Translations under genes and position numbers: made by a program
Part shown: positions 24,391 through 34,807 of the stretch, in pieces
Numbering within the stretch: position 1 is the first letter of the stretch
How the letters are laid out: each line of letters starts with the position of its first letter
Origin: Selaginella moellendorffii
Taxonomy: Eukaryota; Streptophyta; Lycopodiopsida; Selaginellales; Selaginellaceae
Reading direction: 5' to 3'
DNA: 64,000 bases
Assembly: GCF_000143415.4 (NCBI RefSeq)
Contig: NW_003314275.1
Location: forward strand, 565,980-629,979
Notes under the pieces: generated by a model
What the model was told of the DNA's origin: nothing
The model's input: only the letters and a program-made list of their open reading frames with translations
Database searches by the model: none

Positions 24391-25807
24391 ATGGCGCCTA
24401 TGTTCTTGGTGTTACTCCTGGGAATCTCTGCGACATTGGTAAGCATTCTTCCTCCCTAATTGTCACTCTCTCACTCGCGATCGATCTCCTATCAGGCGCT
24501 AGAACAGCGCCAAAATCTCACATTTCCTCTTGCGATCTCGACCTGGTCGTTCGTGGAGGCTGTGCGATCCGCCCGGCGAGCGCTGGAATCCGGCCGCTCG
24601 GCTGTGGATGCCGTGGTGGAAGGCTGCTCCACCTGCGAGAGATTGCAGTGTGATGGATCTGGTAGGTCGAATTCTTCTTGTTCTTGGCCTGGATCTTCAA
24701 TGCTGTGGATATATTTTAGTCGGCTATGGCGGCAGCCCGGATGAGAGCGGTGAGACGACGCTGGACGCGATGGTCATGGACGGGGTATGGTACGTCTCAT
24801 CTCGATCCATTCCTGGGATTCTTTGGTTTTCACGGGAGATCTTGCAGACTACCATGAATGCTGGCGCTGTGGGATCGCTTCGTTTCGTCAGGGACGCCGC
24901 CATTGCTGCCAAGCTTGTTCTTCTCCACACCGAGCACACGCTCCTCGTTGGCGACCAGGCATCGAAGTTTGCGATCTCGATGGGACTCCAGGGACCAGTG
25001 AATCTCAGCACCGATGAATCGCTTGGCAAGACGCGATCGTGGCTGGGGAATTCATGCCAGCCCAACTTCTGGAAGGATGTGGTTCCGGATAGCAAGCTTT
25101 CGTGCGGGCCTTATCAGACTTCCCCGCCATCGCCACCTTTGGAGGCCAAGCTTGGGTGTGGTGGCGATTCCACAAGTTTGTCACGAGGAATAAGCTCTCA
25201 CAACCATGACACGATCTCTATGGCAGCGATCGACAAGGCAAGTCACAAAAGTTCTTTCCTTTCTTTCTCTTGAGATTGATCGATTTATCAGGAAGGAAAC
25301 ATAGCAGTCGGGACTTCCACGAATGGAGCTACTCATAAAATCCCTGGAAGGTTGTGTTCGTCCGCTTTTCTCTCCTCCTCCAAACCTTTGAAAGTCTCGC
25401 TCTTGTCCATCCAGAGTTGGAGATGGACCGATCGTTGGAGCTGGAGCTTACGCTGATTCGGAAGTTGGAGCTTGCGGAGCCACTGGAGATGGAGACGTGA
25501 TGATGCGCTTCCTCCCATGGTAACTCAACTCTCCTTCGATGGTTTGTCTAGATCGCTAGTGATTCTTCTCCGTTGAATCAGCTACCAGGTTGTAGAGAGC
25601 ATGCGCCGGGGCATGACTCCTCAGCAAGCGGCAGACGATGCCATCGCTAGAATCCGGCGAAAGTACCCCGACTTTGTTGGAGCGCTCTTCGCGATTAACA
25701 GGCAGCTCGAGCACGCTAGTGCCTGCCATGGATGGACGTTCCGCTACTCCGTGTGGAGCAAAGGAATGGACGATGTGGAGGTGATAACAGTGCTACCGAG
25801 CGATTGA
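24391..25807 (+). CDS. N4-(beta-N-acetylglucosaminyl)-L-asparaginase (aspartylglucosaminidase)
   Basis: An Ntn-hydrolase that cleaves the GlcNAc-Asn bond of N-glycopeptides in the vacuole or lysosome. Seven exons (24391-24438, 24496-24661, 24720-24784, 24848-25237, 25292-25350, 25415-25519, 25582-25807) give 352 residues. The leader [15 protein letters not shown] is a signal peptide. The self-cleavage site is HNHD/TIS, making Thr215 the N-terminal nucleophile of the beta chain. [55 protein letters not shown] and [16 protein letters not shown] match the family. The intron after ATCGACAAG uses a GC donor (AAG|GCAAGT), because no GT donor nearby keeps the frame. It is aspartylglucosaminidase rather than plain asparaginase by the HDTI motif and the signal peptide. 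Confidence 0.92.
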
Positions 25808-25922
25808 TCAAGTTCATCCCTGTGTTTGGGTGCTGTAAATCACAAACTTTAATCCATTGAAACCACAAGCTTGCAAAAACCGAGTCACCAGATACCACTG
25901 AGGCTTTCTTGCAGCCCATCTT

Positions 25923-26383
25923 CTATACGTAGGCCGTAGGCACGCAAGCGTTACTCTGGAGGTGGTGGACTACTGAGAGATTATAAATTCTCCCAGAGGA
26001 AGAGCAAAACCAGTGTGTGCTGTTAGGCAAATAAATCTCTTACACATTGATAGTACCTCGTTATTTGCGACGAGCAAAGAATGAGAATGTCCAATGCCTG
26101 TGACAAGAAGAAAACCAAAACAGAGAGCTTGCTTAAACCCTGAGCTCAGATCACACACTACAGACCTTGGTGACAAGCGCATCACCAGCCAAAATCGATG
26201 CCTCCAAAACTTTTCTAGCGCCTGTGTTCCTCACTCTCTCGGAATGAACCCTGCAAAAATAAAAATCAACACTAAAAGGAAAGCTCGAGAAAAAACTTAC
26301 TCTACCACTCCAACGCGTTTGAGCACACAGATCGTCGTCAGCGACACAAAGGTGTACATTAAAAGGCTGTTCATCACCGCCAT
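25923..26383 (-). CDS. Small unknown protein with an N-terminal membrane segment
   Basis: Not recognised. Four candidate exons (26383-26301, 26250-26166, 26097-26057, 26019-25923) join in frame to 101 residues with good splice sites. The N-terminus MAVMNSLLMYTFVSLTTI is hydrophobic and could be a signal anchor. It is followed by a charged stretch with ERVRNTGARKVLEAS and a second hydrophobic part ALDILILCSS. The last exon has a different character and may not belong. The gene converges with aspartylglucosaminidase. Expression data would be needed to confirm the model, and function is unknown. Confidence 0.45.
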
Positions 26384-26703
26384 GGTCTAGAGGCCACTAC
26401 CGCGACCGCGACCGCGACAGCAAGCACAACCGCGGCAGGCTTTCCATTCACCGCGGCATCCTCTCTGCGACCTTTCAGCCATCGTCTCCCACAAAAGGGC
26501 CTAACCGCCACGTGTCTGCCACGTTATAGGCATTAGAACACCGAAAAGATAGAACTTGATCCCCCACACCTTCCCAAGAACTCCATTGTCTGAAAACTTG
26601 CGTTGAATCTACCCGCAAAACGAAAGAACGAAACAAGAAAAGAAAAGAAGGATATAGATTCCATCCGGTTTGAGAAAAAACACCTTGTTATCATTTTGCT
26701 TGC

Positions 26704-27885
26704 TCAATAGATGGAAAGATCTGGGGGTGCTCCGTAAACTGTTGACCACGACAAAGGTATCCTCCAGTTCTTGCATTCCTTGCCTGCGTAAATGTGTAAG
26801 TAGTTAGCATGGTTGATCCAAGAACGATAGGACATACCATTGCAAGAATGGAAGAATTTATCGCAAGCGCTCGCGAGGAAGGTAGCGTCTGGGATGTTAT
26901 CTCCTTCGGCACAGTAGCACAGCACTGACAGAACTTTCAAGCCTCTTTTCTGTAGCGGAAAACCAAGGCAGGGAAGATTTTAGACTGGTTTTCACCACTT
27001 TGAATGAATAGAAGTACCTTGAAGGACGTGAACAGAGCAGTAACCGGCAGCCGCGAGAGGTAGTCTTGGTCATGCTCTCCGACTCTACCATCCATCGCAT
27101 CTCTCAGCACAGAAAACTCGAAGGGCTCGGTGTGCTGACCGGATTGTTTCACGTCCAGCCAGCCTAGTCTCTCGCACAGCTCGTCTTTGCCATCTTCGCT
27201 GGCGCTGGTTTGATAGTAAACTTGAGGCCTGGAAAAGGAAGGAGAAACGCATTAGCAAGTAAAGCAAGAGGATCGGATCGTACCCAGCGTTGTGGAGAAG
27301 GTGTCTCTTTCCCGAGTCCAAGCCGGATAGCACGACGACGTTTTCAAATCCCTCACTCTTCGCCCAGTCGGCCAGATTCTCGGCAAACTTAAGCGTGGAG
27401 CCCTGAAGCATCTCATATAATCTCAAGTGATTCGTGAAAAAGTTCTAAGTCCTACCTTGACAAGAGGCGATCGCTGTTGCAAGACTGTGATATCACTAGC
27501 AGAATCCACGTACACTGCAAAAGCACAAGATAGCATGAGACGAGAAGAAGAAAAGAAGAGCAAGAAGGAAAAGAGGAGAAAGAGAGATTCCTCTACTTCT
27601 CTCTTCAAACTTACATTCCATTGCGACTGCTAATTCGCCCCGAGGCTCGGGACCAAATGGATCATTTCCCACGCACGGCAACACATGAGGATCATCCAAG
27701 AATCCGACCCTGGGCATTCCATACGTCGAAATCAAGAGATCCACGGCGAGCTGGCCCGCATTTCCAATCGAGAGCGCCGGCTGATCGCAAGAAATCAGAC
27801 AATGAGCGAGGCAAAGGCCTGGATTGAAACTCACCAGTACGAGCGCCTTGCGTCGCAGCCGAGCCCTGTCGCCACAAAACTCCAT
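26704..27885 (-). CDS. PAC2: Proteasome assembly chaperone 2 (PAC2/PSMG2)
   Basis: PAC2 pairs with PAC1 to scaffold the alpha ring during 20S proteasome assembly. Seven exons (27885-27835, 27780-27615, 27514-27456, 27402-27284, 27228-27018, 26949-26838, 26783-26704) give 265 residues, normal for the family. Recognised blocks are IGNAGQLAVDLLISTYGM, VGFLDDPHVLPCVGNDPF, ENVVVLSGLDSGKRH and, at the end, WRIPLSWSTVYGAPPD. It lies on the same strand as the other proteasome gene, RPN3, which in the undisturbed arrangement would be directly upstream. This is the intact copy; damaged pieces of a second copy lie at 28321-28582 and 41581-42480. Confidence 0.92.
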
Positions 27886-28003
27886 ATGGACGAAGAACCC
27901 TAAAGTTGCAGTTAACAAAAAATGGTTCAGGAGTTTTTAATCTCATCTTAGGTCAGATGGAGCGCGAGTGGCGACTCACGACTTAGTTACTCATCATCAC
28001 CAC

Positions 28004-28078
28004 TAGGCATCGAACCATGGACCTCTCGATCCACAACCCAACACCTTAACACTGAGTCACATGACTCAGCCTTGTGAA
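28004..28078 (-). repeat. tRNA-like sequence, probably SINE head, copy A
   Basis: On the minus strand this reads TGACTCAGTGTTAAGG (RNA polymerase III A-box-like), then GGGTTGTGG, then GGTTCGATGCC (close to the B-box consensus GGTTCGANTCC). Spacing is tRNA-like and the middle resembles an anticodon loop GTTGTGG, as in tRNA-His. The arms do not pair well, so this is not a working tRNA gene. It lies inside the duplicated PAC2/RPN3 spacer and has a sister copy at 42588-42655. Confidence 0.45.
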
Positions 28079-28207
28079 GATGCAACACGTCAATACTTTT
28101 ATTGAGAACACTCGGGTTTTAGTGTTTAAGGTTTTAAAATTAGGGCTTTTCAAAACCAAAATTTCTCGCACATGTTTAAAAGTTTAAAGAAGAAAGAGGG
28201 GGGCATT

Positions 28208-28320
28208 TTAGGAAATCGTTGTCCTCCTCCTCGGCAATGTGCTTGGCGAGCTCCTGATCCTGCTGCTGCTGCTCACGCGACTGCATGAAGCTGTGTGTGT
28301 GGTCGATCACTGCATCGATG
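28208..28320 (-). pseudogene. RPN3 3' end fragment
   Basis: Copy of the last part of RPN3, matching roughly 42788-43055. The stop-proximal acidic tail region (TCGTCCTCCTCCTCGG-like) and the segment corresponding to FMQSRE are retained, while about 150 bp between them are deleted. At 28320 it ends abruptly where a second copy of the PAC2 3' end begins, marking the junction of a tandem duplication. Confidence 0.85.
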
Positions 28321-28582
28321 CGTTGAATCTACCTGCAAAACTAAAGAACGAAAAAAGAAAAGAAAAGAAGGATACAGATTCCATCCGGTTTGAGAAAAAA
28401 CACCTTGTTATCATTTTTCTTGCTCAATAGATGGAAAGATCTGGGTAAACTGTTGACCACGACAAAGGTATCCTCCAGTTCTTGCATTCCTTGCCTATGT
28501 AAATGTGTAAGTAGTTAGCATGGTTGATCCAAGAGCAATAGGATATGCCATTGGAAGAATGGAAGAATTTATTGCAAGCGCT
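28321..28582 (-). pseudogene. PAC2 3' end fragment (second copy, left piece)
   Basis: Nearly identical to 26601-26871, covering the PAC2 3' flank, the last exon and part of the sixth exon. The C-terminal coding piece WRIPLSWSTVY is readable, but a deletion removes the GAPP residues. The copy stops after GCAAGCGCT; the next bases of the gene resume at 41581. Confidence 0.9.
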
Positions 28583-28588
28583 TGTTGT

Positions 28589-28728
28589 GATGAGTGTTAT
28601 CTGTCTTTCTTCCATGGCTGTAACACACAACTCAACACGTTAACACTGAGCCACATGAGATGAGTGTTATCTATCTTTCTTCCATGGCTATAACACACAA
28701 CCCAACACTTTAACATTGAGCCACATGA
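28589..28728. repeat. Two 70-bp tandem units with a tRNA-like A-box
   Basis: Units start GATGAGTGTTATCT at 28589 and 28659. On the minus strand each carries TGTGGCTCA, A-box-like and related to the tRNA-like copy at 28004-28078, followed by GTGTTGRGTTGTG. They sit exactly at the left edge of the DNA that interrupts the second PAC2 copy. Confidence 0.75.
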
Positions 28729-28759
28729 CTTAGCCTTGTGAAGATGCAACAGGTCAATA

Positions 28760-29790
28760 GATTTAAAGAGAATAAAATAGCACATTTTATCTTTCTCCTT
28801 TTAATCCAATTGGAAAAGGAGTAATTGTTTTAATTGAGAGAGCTTTTAATGGTTATTTTATTCCAATTTATCTCATAAAGTTTCAAGGATTTGTAATGAC
28901 AATATATCTAAATTTCATCTCATGATCACATTCACTATAATGGCCTATAAGAAGCTATTGCTACTGTGGCCAGATTTCCTATGAAGCTAGAGATGTTGCA
29001 AGCATAGAAGTCTAGCATGGGGAAGAATGTGTTCTCTTTAGTGGCCATTTTCATTATAAAAGTTTTGAATAATAGTGGATTTCATTGTGGAAAGTCTTGT
29101 CAATATGAATTTCATGATAAAAGCCATAATATTTAACTCATTGTAATCCATTATATTACTACAATATATGTCAATACATTTATGATTAGAAGTTCAGAAC
29201 TAACCAAACCTACCACTACCCCTGAGGCTAAATTTTTTTTGCATTCCCTGAGTTGCAAGCCAAGTGGGAATGGTTTCCAAGCTAAGTGGGAGTGATTTTG
29301 GAGTGAATAAATGTTCACTCCACTCTAATTCATTGCATATCCACTACAAGAACAATCTTTTTTACACTTCACTTTAATATATACTTTGACAACCACTGTA
29401 AACACCATTGCAACACACATGCATTCTGTACTTCAGCTTCATAAGCATGGGATGGCATCAATTATGCACTCTACTGCAAAACACTTCATGCCATGTATTT
29501 CTATGCCACATCAGCCATTAACATGACTTTTGTTTTTGATAGATTGAGATGGTGTTAGTGCCATGTTGTTTTTGATGGAGATTGCCAAGTTATGTGGGTG
29601 AGCAAGATAAGAGGCGAGGCAAGGAAAAAGAGGCCATTCTTCTCGCATTTTCCAGTTAAGACGAAGATGGTTCCAATCCACCTGACAAAATTCCCAAAGA
29701 ATTTCATGAGTCAAAATCATCGTCTTTCTTTGATCCAGTCGTACACCTCCATTGCTGCTCGTGCTTGACACTCGGATCCATCTCCTCAAA
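28760..29790. other. AT-rich spacer without a supported gene
   Basis: Only short chance reading frames. No recognisable protein or RNA gene. Confidence 0.55.
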
Positions 29791-29793
29791 CTC

Positions 29794-29957
29794 ATGGGAG
29801 ACTATGCACCGCCCGACTCCACCCCTGCTACCAACGACGAGCACACCTTTACCAGCAAGCTTCCTCCTGCAACAGTCCTGGAGCTTACGATCCCTCAGTA
29901 CGTTTTTCAAGGACTAGAGAGTTACCTGGACAGGGTAGCGATCGTGGACACAGACAG
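29794..29957 (+). pseudogene. 4-coumarate:CoA ligase-like N-terminal fragment
   Basis: An ATG at 29794 opens a stretch that includes FTSKLPPATVLELTIPQ, YVFQGLESY and DRVAIVDTD. This is the pattern at the start of 4CL and related acyl-CoA synthetases (SKLP...TIPEYVF...DKVAIVD). The similarity stops near 29957 and turns into a minisatellite; the AMP-binding motif and the rest of the enzyme are absent. Probably a duplicated first-exon piece. Confidence 0.55.
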
Positions 29958-29974
29958 GATCCCACCCAAACAAA

Positions 29975-30130
29975 GCTGCCATGGCCGTGGCAATCCAGCC
30001 TTGGCAAGCAATCGCCACGGATTTCCCAGGCCATAGCAGCCATGGCCATGTTGCCATGGCAAAGGCCATGGATTGCCACAGCCATGCCACAGCTAAGGCC
30101 GTGGATTGCCACGGGCACAGCATTTTCAAC
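29975..30130. repeat. Degenerate minisatellite
   Basis: Repeated variants of GCCATGGCC, GGATTGCCAC and GGCCGTGG fill this stretch in both orientations. It begins right where the 4CL-like similarity ends. Confidence 0.7.
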
Positions 30131-30699
30131 ACTGCTGCCTGGAACGATCCATCCAGAATCTAAATTGTGCAAAGAGAGATCGCGAGGGAGATGTGTGATG
30201 CCAGAAATGGAGCTGGAATCCCTTCTCTTCGATCATGCAATAGACATGGTAGTGTTCCTGAGGCACCACATATGACGGGGTTTGGCAAAAAGGGGTACTT
30301 GTGACGCACGCGAGAGATGCAGCTTGGTGAGGGTGAGCAGCATCACCAAGGCCCGGCTGCTCAAGCTCAATCTGTTTGGAGTACTGCACGAGCTCTAGAA
30401 GGCCAGCGGTTTGCCTTTCGGCGCATGGAGGAAAGACGCCTAGGGAACGTTGTTTGCTACAAACAGCATGGATAAAGGGACTAGAGAGAAGATAACTTTC
30501 ATTGCATTCCATGTAGGTAGGTTCCCATGCTTCTTAGTTGGGCTATATATATATATATATATGGTGGTAATGTTTCTGGTTGATAAACTGGATCTTGATC
30601 TCCTTGTTGATGTTTCCCAAGGCCCATGCGGTCAAATCACATGCGATTAGCATCACAAACTCCAGAATTTAATGGGTAAAAGGGTAATTATTATTGTCA
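30131..30699. other. Spacer without a supported gene
   Basis: Between the minisatellite and the citrate synthase stop codon. It contains an (AT)n run at about 30543-30562. No gene seen. Confidence 0.55.
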
Positions 30700-32636
30700 T
30701 TAATAATGCTGAAGCCATTCACCAATGTACAACTGGATAATGCACGTTAAGGACAGCAAATGCAAAATTGGCTTACTTGACGAGGTCTCACAATCTTGTT
30801 GTCACGCAAGTCAAGGCATTCTTTCCAGTGTGCTAGGTAGCCAACAACACGAGCCAATGCAAACAGGAGTGGAAAGTTTCCTTGAAATCCAAGAGCTCTG
30901 GAATATGAAATTAATGCAGTTGAAAACATTTTCAAAACTTACTTGAAAACAATCCAAGAGTAAAAGTCGATATTGGGATAAAGTTTCCGCTTGATGAAGT
31001 ACTCATCTGAGAGAGCGGCTTCTGCTAATGCGTCTGACACCTTTAAAGTTGAAATATAAGAGTCAGGCTTTTTCTGGTACTTTTTCTTTTCTAATATACT
31101 TACCTTGATGAGCGGGTCATGCCCTACAATCTCAAATGCATCTTCTGCCAGCTGCCGAATTACCTGAATAAAAGAAAGATAAGAAACTTTCAAATGTAAA
31201 AGTGAGCAAAATTCAACCTTGACACGTATTTCATATGCCCTATGGATTCGATGGCCAAATCCAAACAACTTCTTCTTCTTGTTTTTTACAGCCTCTAGAT
31301 AGGCTGGGATATTGTCGACGGTTCCAATCTCCTGAATCATGTTTGCACATGCCTACAACATAGTAAAAGTACCACATTCTTGCAATCAGGAAATTCCTTG
31401 CAAATTTTACCTCATTTGCACCTCCGTGAAACGGGCCTCCTAGTGTTGCAACTCCTGCTGCTAAACAAGTGTATAGATCCACGCCACTGTTATTGAAAGA
31501 GGTAAAGTAACAGTTAAAGCTGTAGTCTTAAAACACTTGCCATGACACAAGGTGTCGTACAGCAGCAGATGAACAGCTAAGCTCATGTTCCATATGCACA
31601 ATGAGCAGCCTCTCAAGAATGCGAGCCAATAGCGGAGAAGACCTGGGAAAAAGAGAGACCAATTTTCTTACAGCTTGAGTATATAAAAACTAGTGGAGGG
31701 TGACCTTGTTGGGCTGGTATTATGGAACATATGCATGTAACGAAAGTTGGCAACGTATGGAAGCTCAGAAGATGGATTTGGCAGAACCATACCCTCTGCA
31801 TGCTGGAATATATGTGCGATATAAATAGGTATCTGATAAACAGAAAGATATAATTCGGTAGCATGGAATAGCTAGAATTTCACCTGACCAAGTACGCGTG
31901 CAATGAGCTGGTCTTGGACATGTTTGTCCTGGTATGCACCCTAATTTCTAAACCATGTTAGAAAGCTGATGAGAAAGATGAATTACAATATTACCACATC
32001 AGGCTGTGGGTAAAACGAAGACATGGAGCTAATAGCAGTTGCCAGCAACCCCATTGCGTGTGCATTCTTTGGCTGACTCTTTATCAGGCCCTGATAAAAC
32101 GAAATATAAAAAAAAGTATGATGGATCTCTTAAAATGTATGCTCACCATAGCTCCTTTGTGACAGCAAGTTTCCTTCCTGACGCTATCCTCAAATCTCGA
32201 AAGCTTGGCCTTGGATGCCAAATCTCCATAGACTGATGCACGGAGTGACTTCTATACGTTATTTAGGCTGAAAAACTACTTACTTAGAAGGTAAGCAACT
32301 TGTAAGAATGTGCAATGTTGTGCAAGTTCCTCCACTGGGTAGCCCCTAAATTTGAGCGTCCCGTCATTCCCATTGGCGAGCGAGATTGCAAACTTGGTGA
32401 CTGCAGTGTTGAAATATCCGGGGTCAAATAGCAGCAGATCACCATCTTGTGCTGCGGCCTGCATTCAAAACAAAATGACATGTCTAAAGACAAACATGCA
32501 TTGCTACCTTGTTGATCATTTCTTTGGCCAAAACAATTCCACCCTGTTTGATCTCAAGCTCAAATTCAAGCCCTGTCCTGGTATCTGCAATTGTGAGTAA
32601 ACCAGGGCCGCCACCCAAAGCTTGATGCTCATCCAT
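30700..32636 (-). CDS. Citrate synthase, peroxisomal-type family, copy 1
   Basis: Citrate synthase condenses acetyl-CoA and oxaloacetate to citrate; this subfamily serves the glyoxylate cycle and fatty-acid respiration in plants. About 13 short exons join in frame from the ATG at 32636 to the TAA at 30700-30702. Readable blocks are [85 protein letters not shown] and LAHWKECLD; the last exon encodes LYIGEWLQHY. All three catalytic residues are kept: the His of FHGG, the His of FGHR and the Asp of NIDFY. The N-terminus MDEHQALGGGPGLLTI lacks the peroxisomal PTS2 signal (RLx5HL) that plant family members usually carry, so the product may be cytosolic, or a 5' exon was missed. One intron uses a GC donor (TG|GCAAGT near 31541). 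Confidence 0.85.
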
Positions 32637-32773
32637 AATGGTTTTGATATTCAGCTCTCTGAAGTTCTCTGCTCTATATATGCATACTCTAAACCAGGCG
32701 TGACATCGGGACATTGGGACATCAGGACATCGAGACATTGGTGCATCCCAACATTGATCACATGCTCATTGGC

Positions 32774-33095
32774 GTTTTTTATAAAGCTGGCATCTGATAA
32801 AGCCTGCAAAAAGAACAATTCCGCAATGTCAAGCTCAAACTCCCTGGTATCCTCAACTGTGAGTATATCAAGACATTGGCGTTTTTTATAAAAGCTGGCA
32901 TCTGATAAAGCCTGCAAAAAGAACAATTCCGCCCTGCTTAATGTAACCCTTATCCTCAACTGTCAGTATATCAAGACATTGGCATTTTTTTTATAAAAGC
33001 TGGCATCTGATAAAGCCTGCAAAAAGAACAATTCTGCCTTGCTTAATGTCAAGCTCAAACTCCCTGGTATCCTCAACTGTGAGTATATCAAGACT
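32774..33095 (-). repeat. Three tandem units derived from a citrate synthase first exon
   Basis: Units of about 105 bp beginning near 32774, 32881 and 32985, each with GCTGGCATCTGATAAAGCC, TGCAAAAAGAACAATTC and ATCCTCAACTGTGAGTATAT. On the minus strand they read ILTVEDTREFELDI, similar to the first exon of citrate synthase copy 1 (LLTIADTRTGLEFELEIKQ, at 32636-32510). Pieces of the unit also lie at about 34590-34690. They contain no other citrate synthase exons, so they are amplified exon debris. Confidence 0.75.
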
Positions 33096-33109
33096 ATACT
33101 GGGCACCAC

Positions 33110-34807
33110 AAGACTATAAACAGCATATAAATAGATAGATAGCTATCAAGACATTGGCGATAACTTTAGAGACCTGCGTTGGACTGCCCGGAGCTTGGAA
33201 ACACACTCATGTGGCCCCACATGAATAATGTTAAAAGAGAGATGCCATAAATCCATTGCATTCATGTAGATAGGTGGTGAGTTGCGATCGTGGGCGCAGC
33301 GGCGGCAAGCTCAAGCGTGGGTAGTGGGGGCCAGTGGGCTCATGGCTCGGCAGCCATGGCAGCAAGCTGTGAGTGGACAGCACCAAGCAGTGGGCATGGG
33401 TAGCAGTGAGCTGCGAGCTGGAGCATGAGCGGCATGAGGGCGGTGGTGAGCAGCATGGCTAGTGGCTTGCTCATGGCTCGTGAGTAGGAGGCTGCGAGTT
33501 GTGAGCTGTGAGTGGGGTGCAAGCCTGAGCAGGGTGAGGCAAGTGTGTGTATGGGTGGGTTTGTGGTCTAGGTGGTGTGAAGAGGTGGCGCTGAGCTTGA
33601 GGAGGCAGTGGCAAGCTGCTGCAACGATGAGCTGCTAGTGAAGGTGTGGGCGTGGGGCTCAATTGTTGGTGATTTAAGTTCATGTATATGTCTTATGCAC
33701 AGCATATGATGTGCATGGCATCGGCATTATATGTGCATGTCATCGGCATTATATGGGCATGTGTATTTTCCCGCTTCAGTTTGAAATTTGAGGGCATTAT
33801 GTTTTCTTGAACTAACTAAATGTCTAACTAAATATCCAACTAAATGTTTAATGTTTTAGAGATTTAACAAGCACATTTTTTGGTTTGCTTAAGCAAACTT
33901 GTAGATAATAATGGATATACTAAGAATATGCTTGGATATTCTACTATCTAATGGTTATTATTCATTTAGATTAATCTTGTATTTATAATTTGTATAAATG
34001 TTTATAATTTATAAACTTTTCTAAACACCTTATAGTATATTCCCATCTAATGGTAATCTTGTTGTTATAAATATGTTTATAATTAAAAAAAAATCTTAAA
34101 TAGGGTGTATTTTAAGTAAACATTCTTATTAAAACATTTACTTTAATAAGTGTTATGTAATATTTAAAATAAACAAACAAACCAAATGTTGCTGACCATT
34201 TGGAAATTTCCTCACCAATTTGCTCCGGGCTTACGCACGCTGCTGCGACATTTCCCATGAAGGAAAAGAGTGCGCTAAAGATTCGGAAATCTGGAAATGT
34301 AATGCATAGCAATTTATTTAGTAGATCTAGACATAACTTTATAAGCTCAAAATAAAAACTCAAAGCATAAAAGGGATTGTAGAAAATTTATAAACTTTAA
34401 CAATCTATGGCCAATGAATGATTGTGAAAAAGGGTAATTAGATGAAAAACCTTCTGTTTGTGAGATAACCAAACTTAATGTTCCACTCGCAAATACATTT
34501 AGTTTAGATCTGAACTGTCTCGAAGATCGGGTGGGGGGAGGGGGAGGCGGGAATATCGTGCTTGCCTACCTACGTCCTCTGGCTGGAAGCCTGCAAAAAG
34601 CCTGCAAAAAGAGCTGTTTGACGTCAACCTTGACTGTTTGATGTCTTCTGTAAAAGCTTGCATCTGATAAAGCCTGCAAAAAGTAAAAGATTGAATGAAA
34701 AGAACTACTATATAGCACATGTACATTATTACATAAATATGCAATTTTTTATTCTCTAAGAGTTTTTATTATTCACGTTGGTTGTTTGTGTCTAGCTTGA
34801 AGAAACC
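33110..34807. other. Spacer between the two citrate synthase genes
   Basis: 33250-33680 is G-rich on the plus strand, built of loose repeats such as GAGCTGCGAGCTG and GTGAGCAGC, with open frames that look like chance translations of simple sequence. 33700-34750 is AT-rich. No gene is supported. The region should contain the promoters of both divergent genes. Confidence 0.6.

Noticed and set aside
28004-28078. Functional tRNA-His gene
   Set aside because: A-box- and B-box-like motifs only; acceptor and T arms do not pair.
33250-33680. Coding frames in the G-rich spacer
   Set aside because: Translations of simple repeats (serine, alanine, proline, histidine) without conserved structure.
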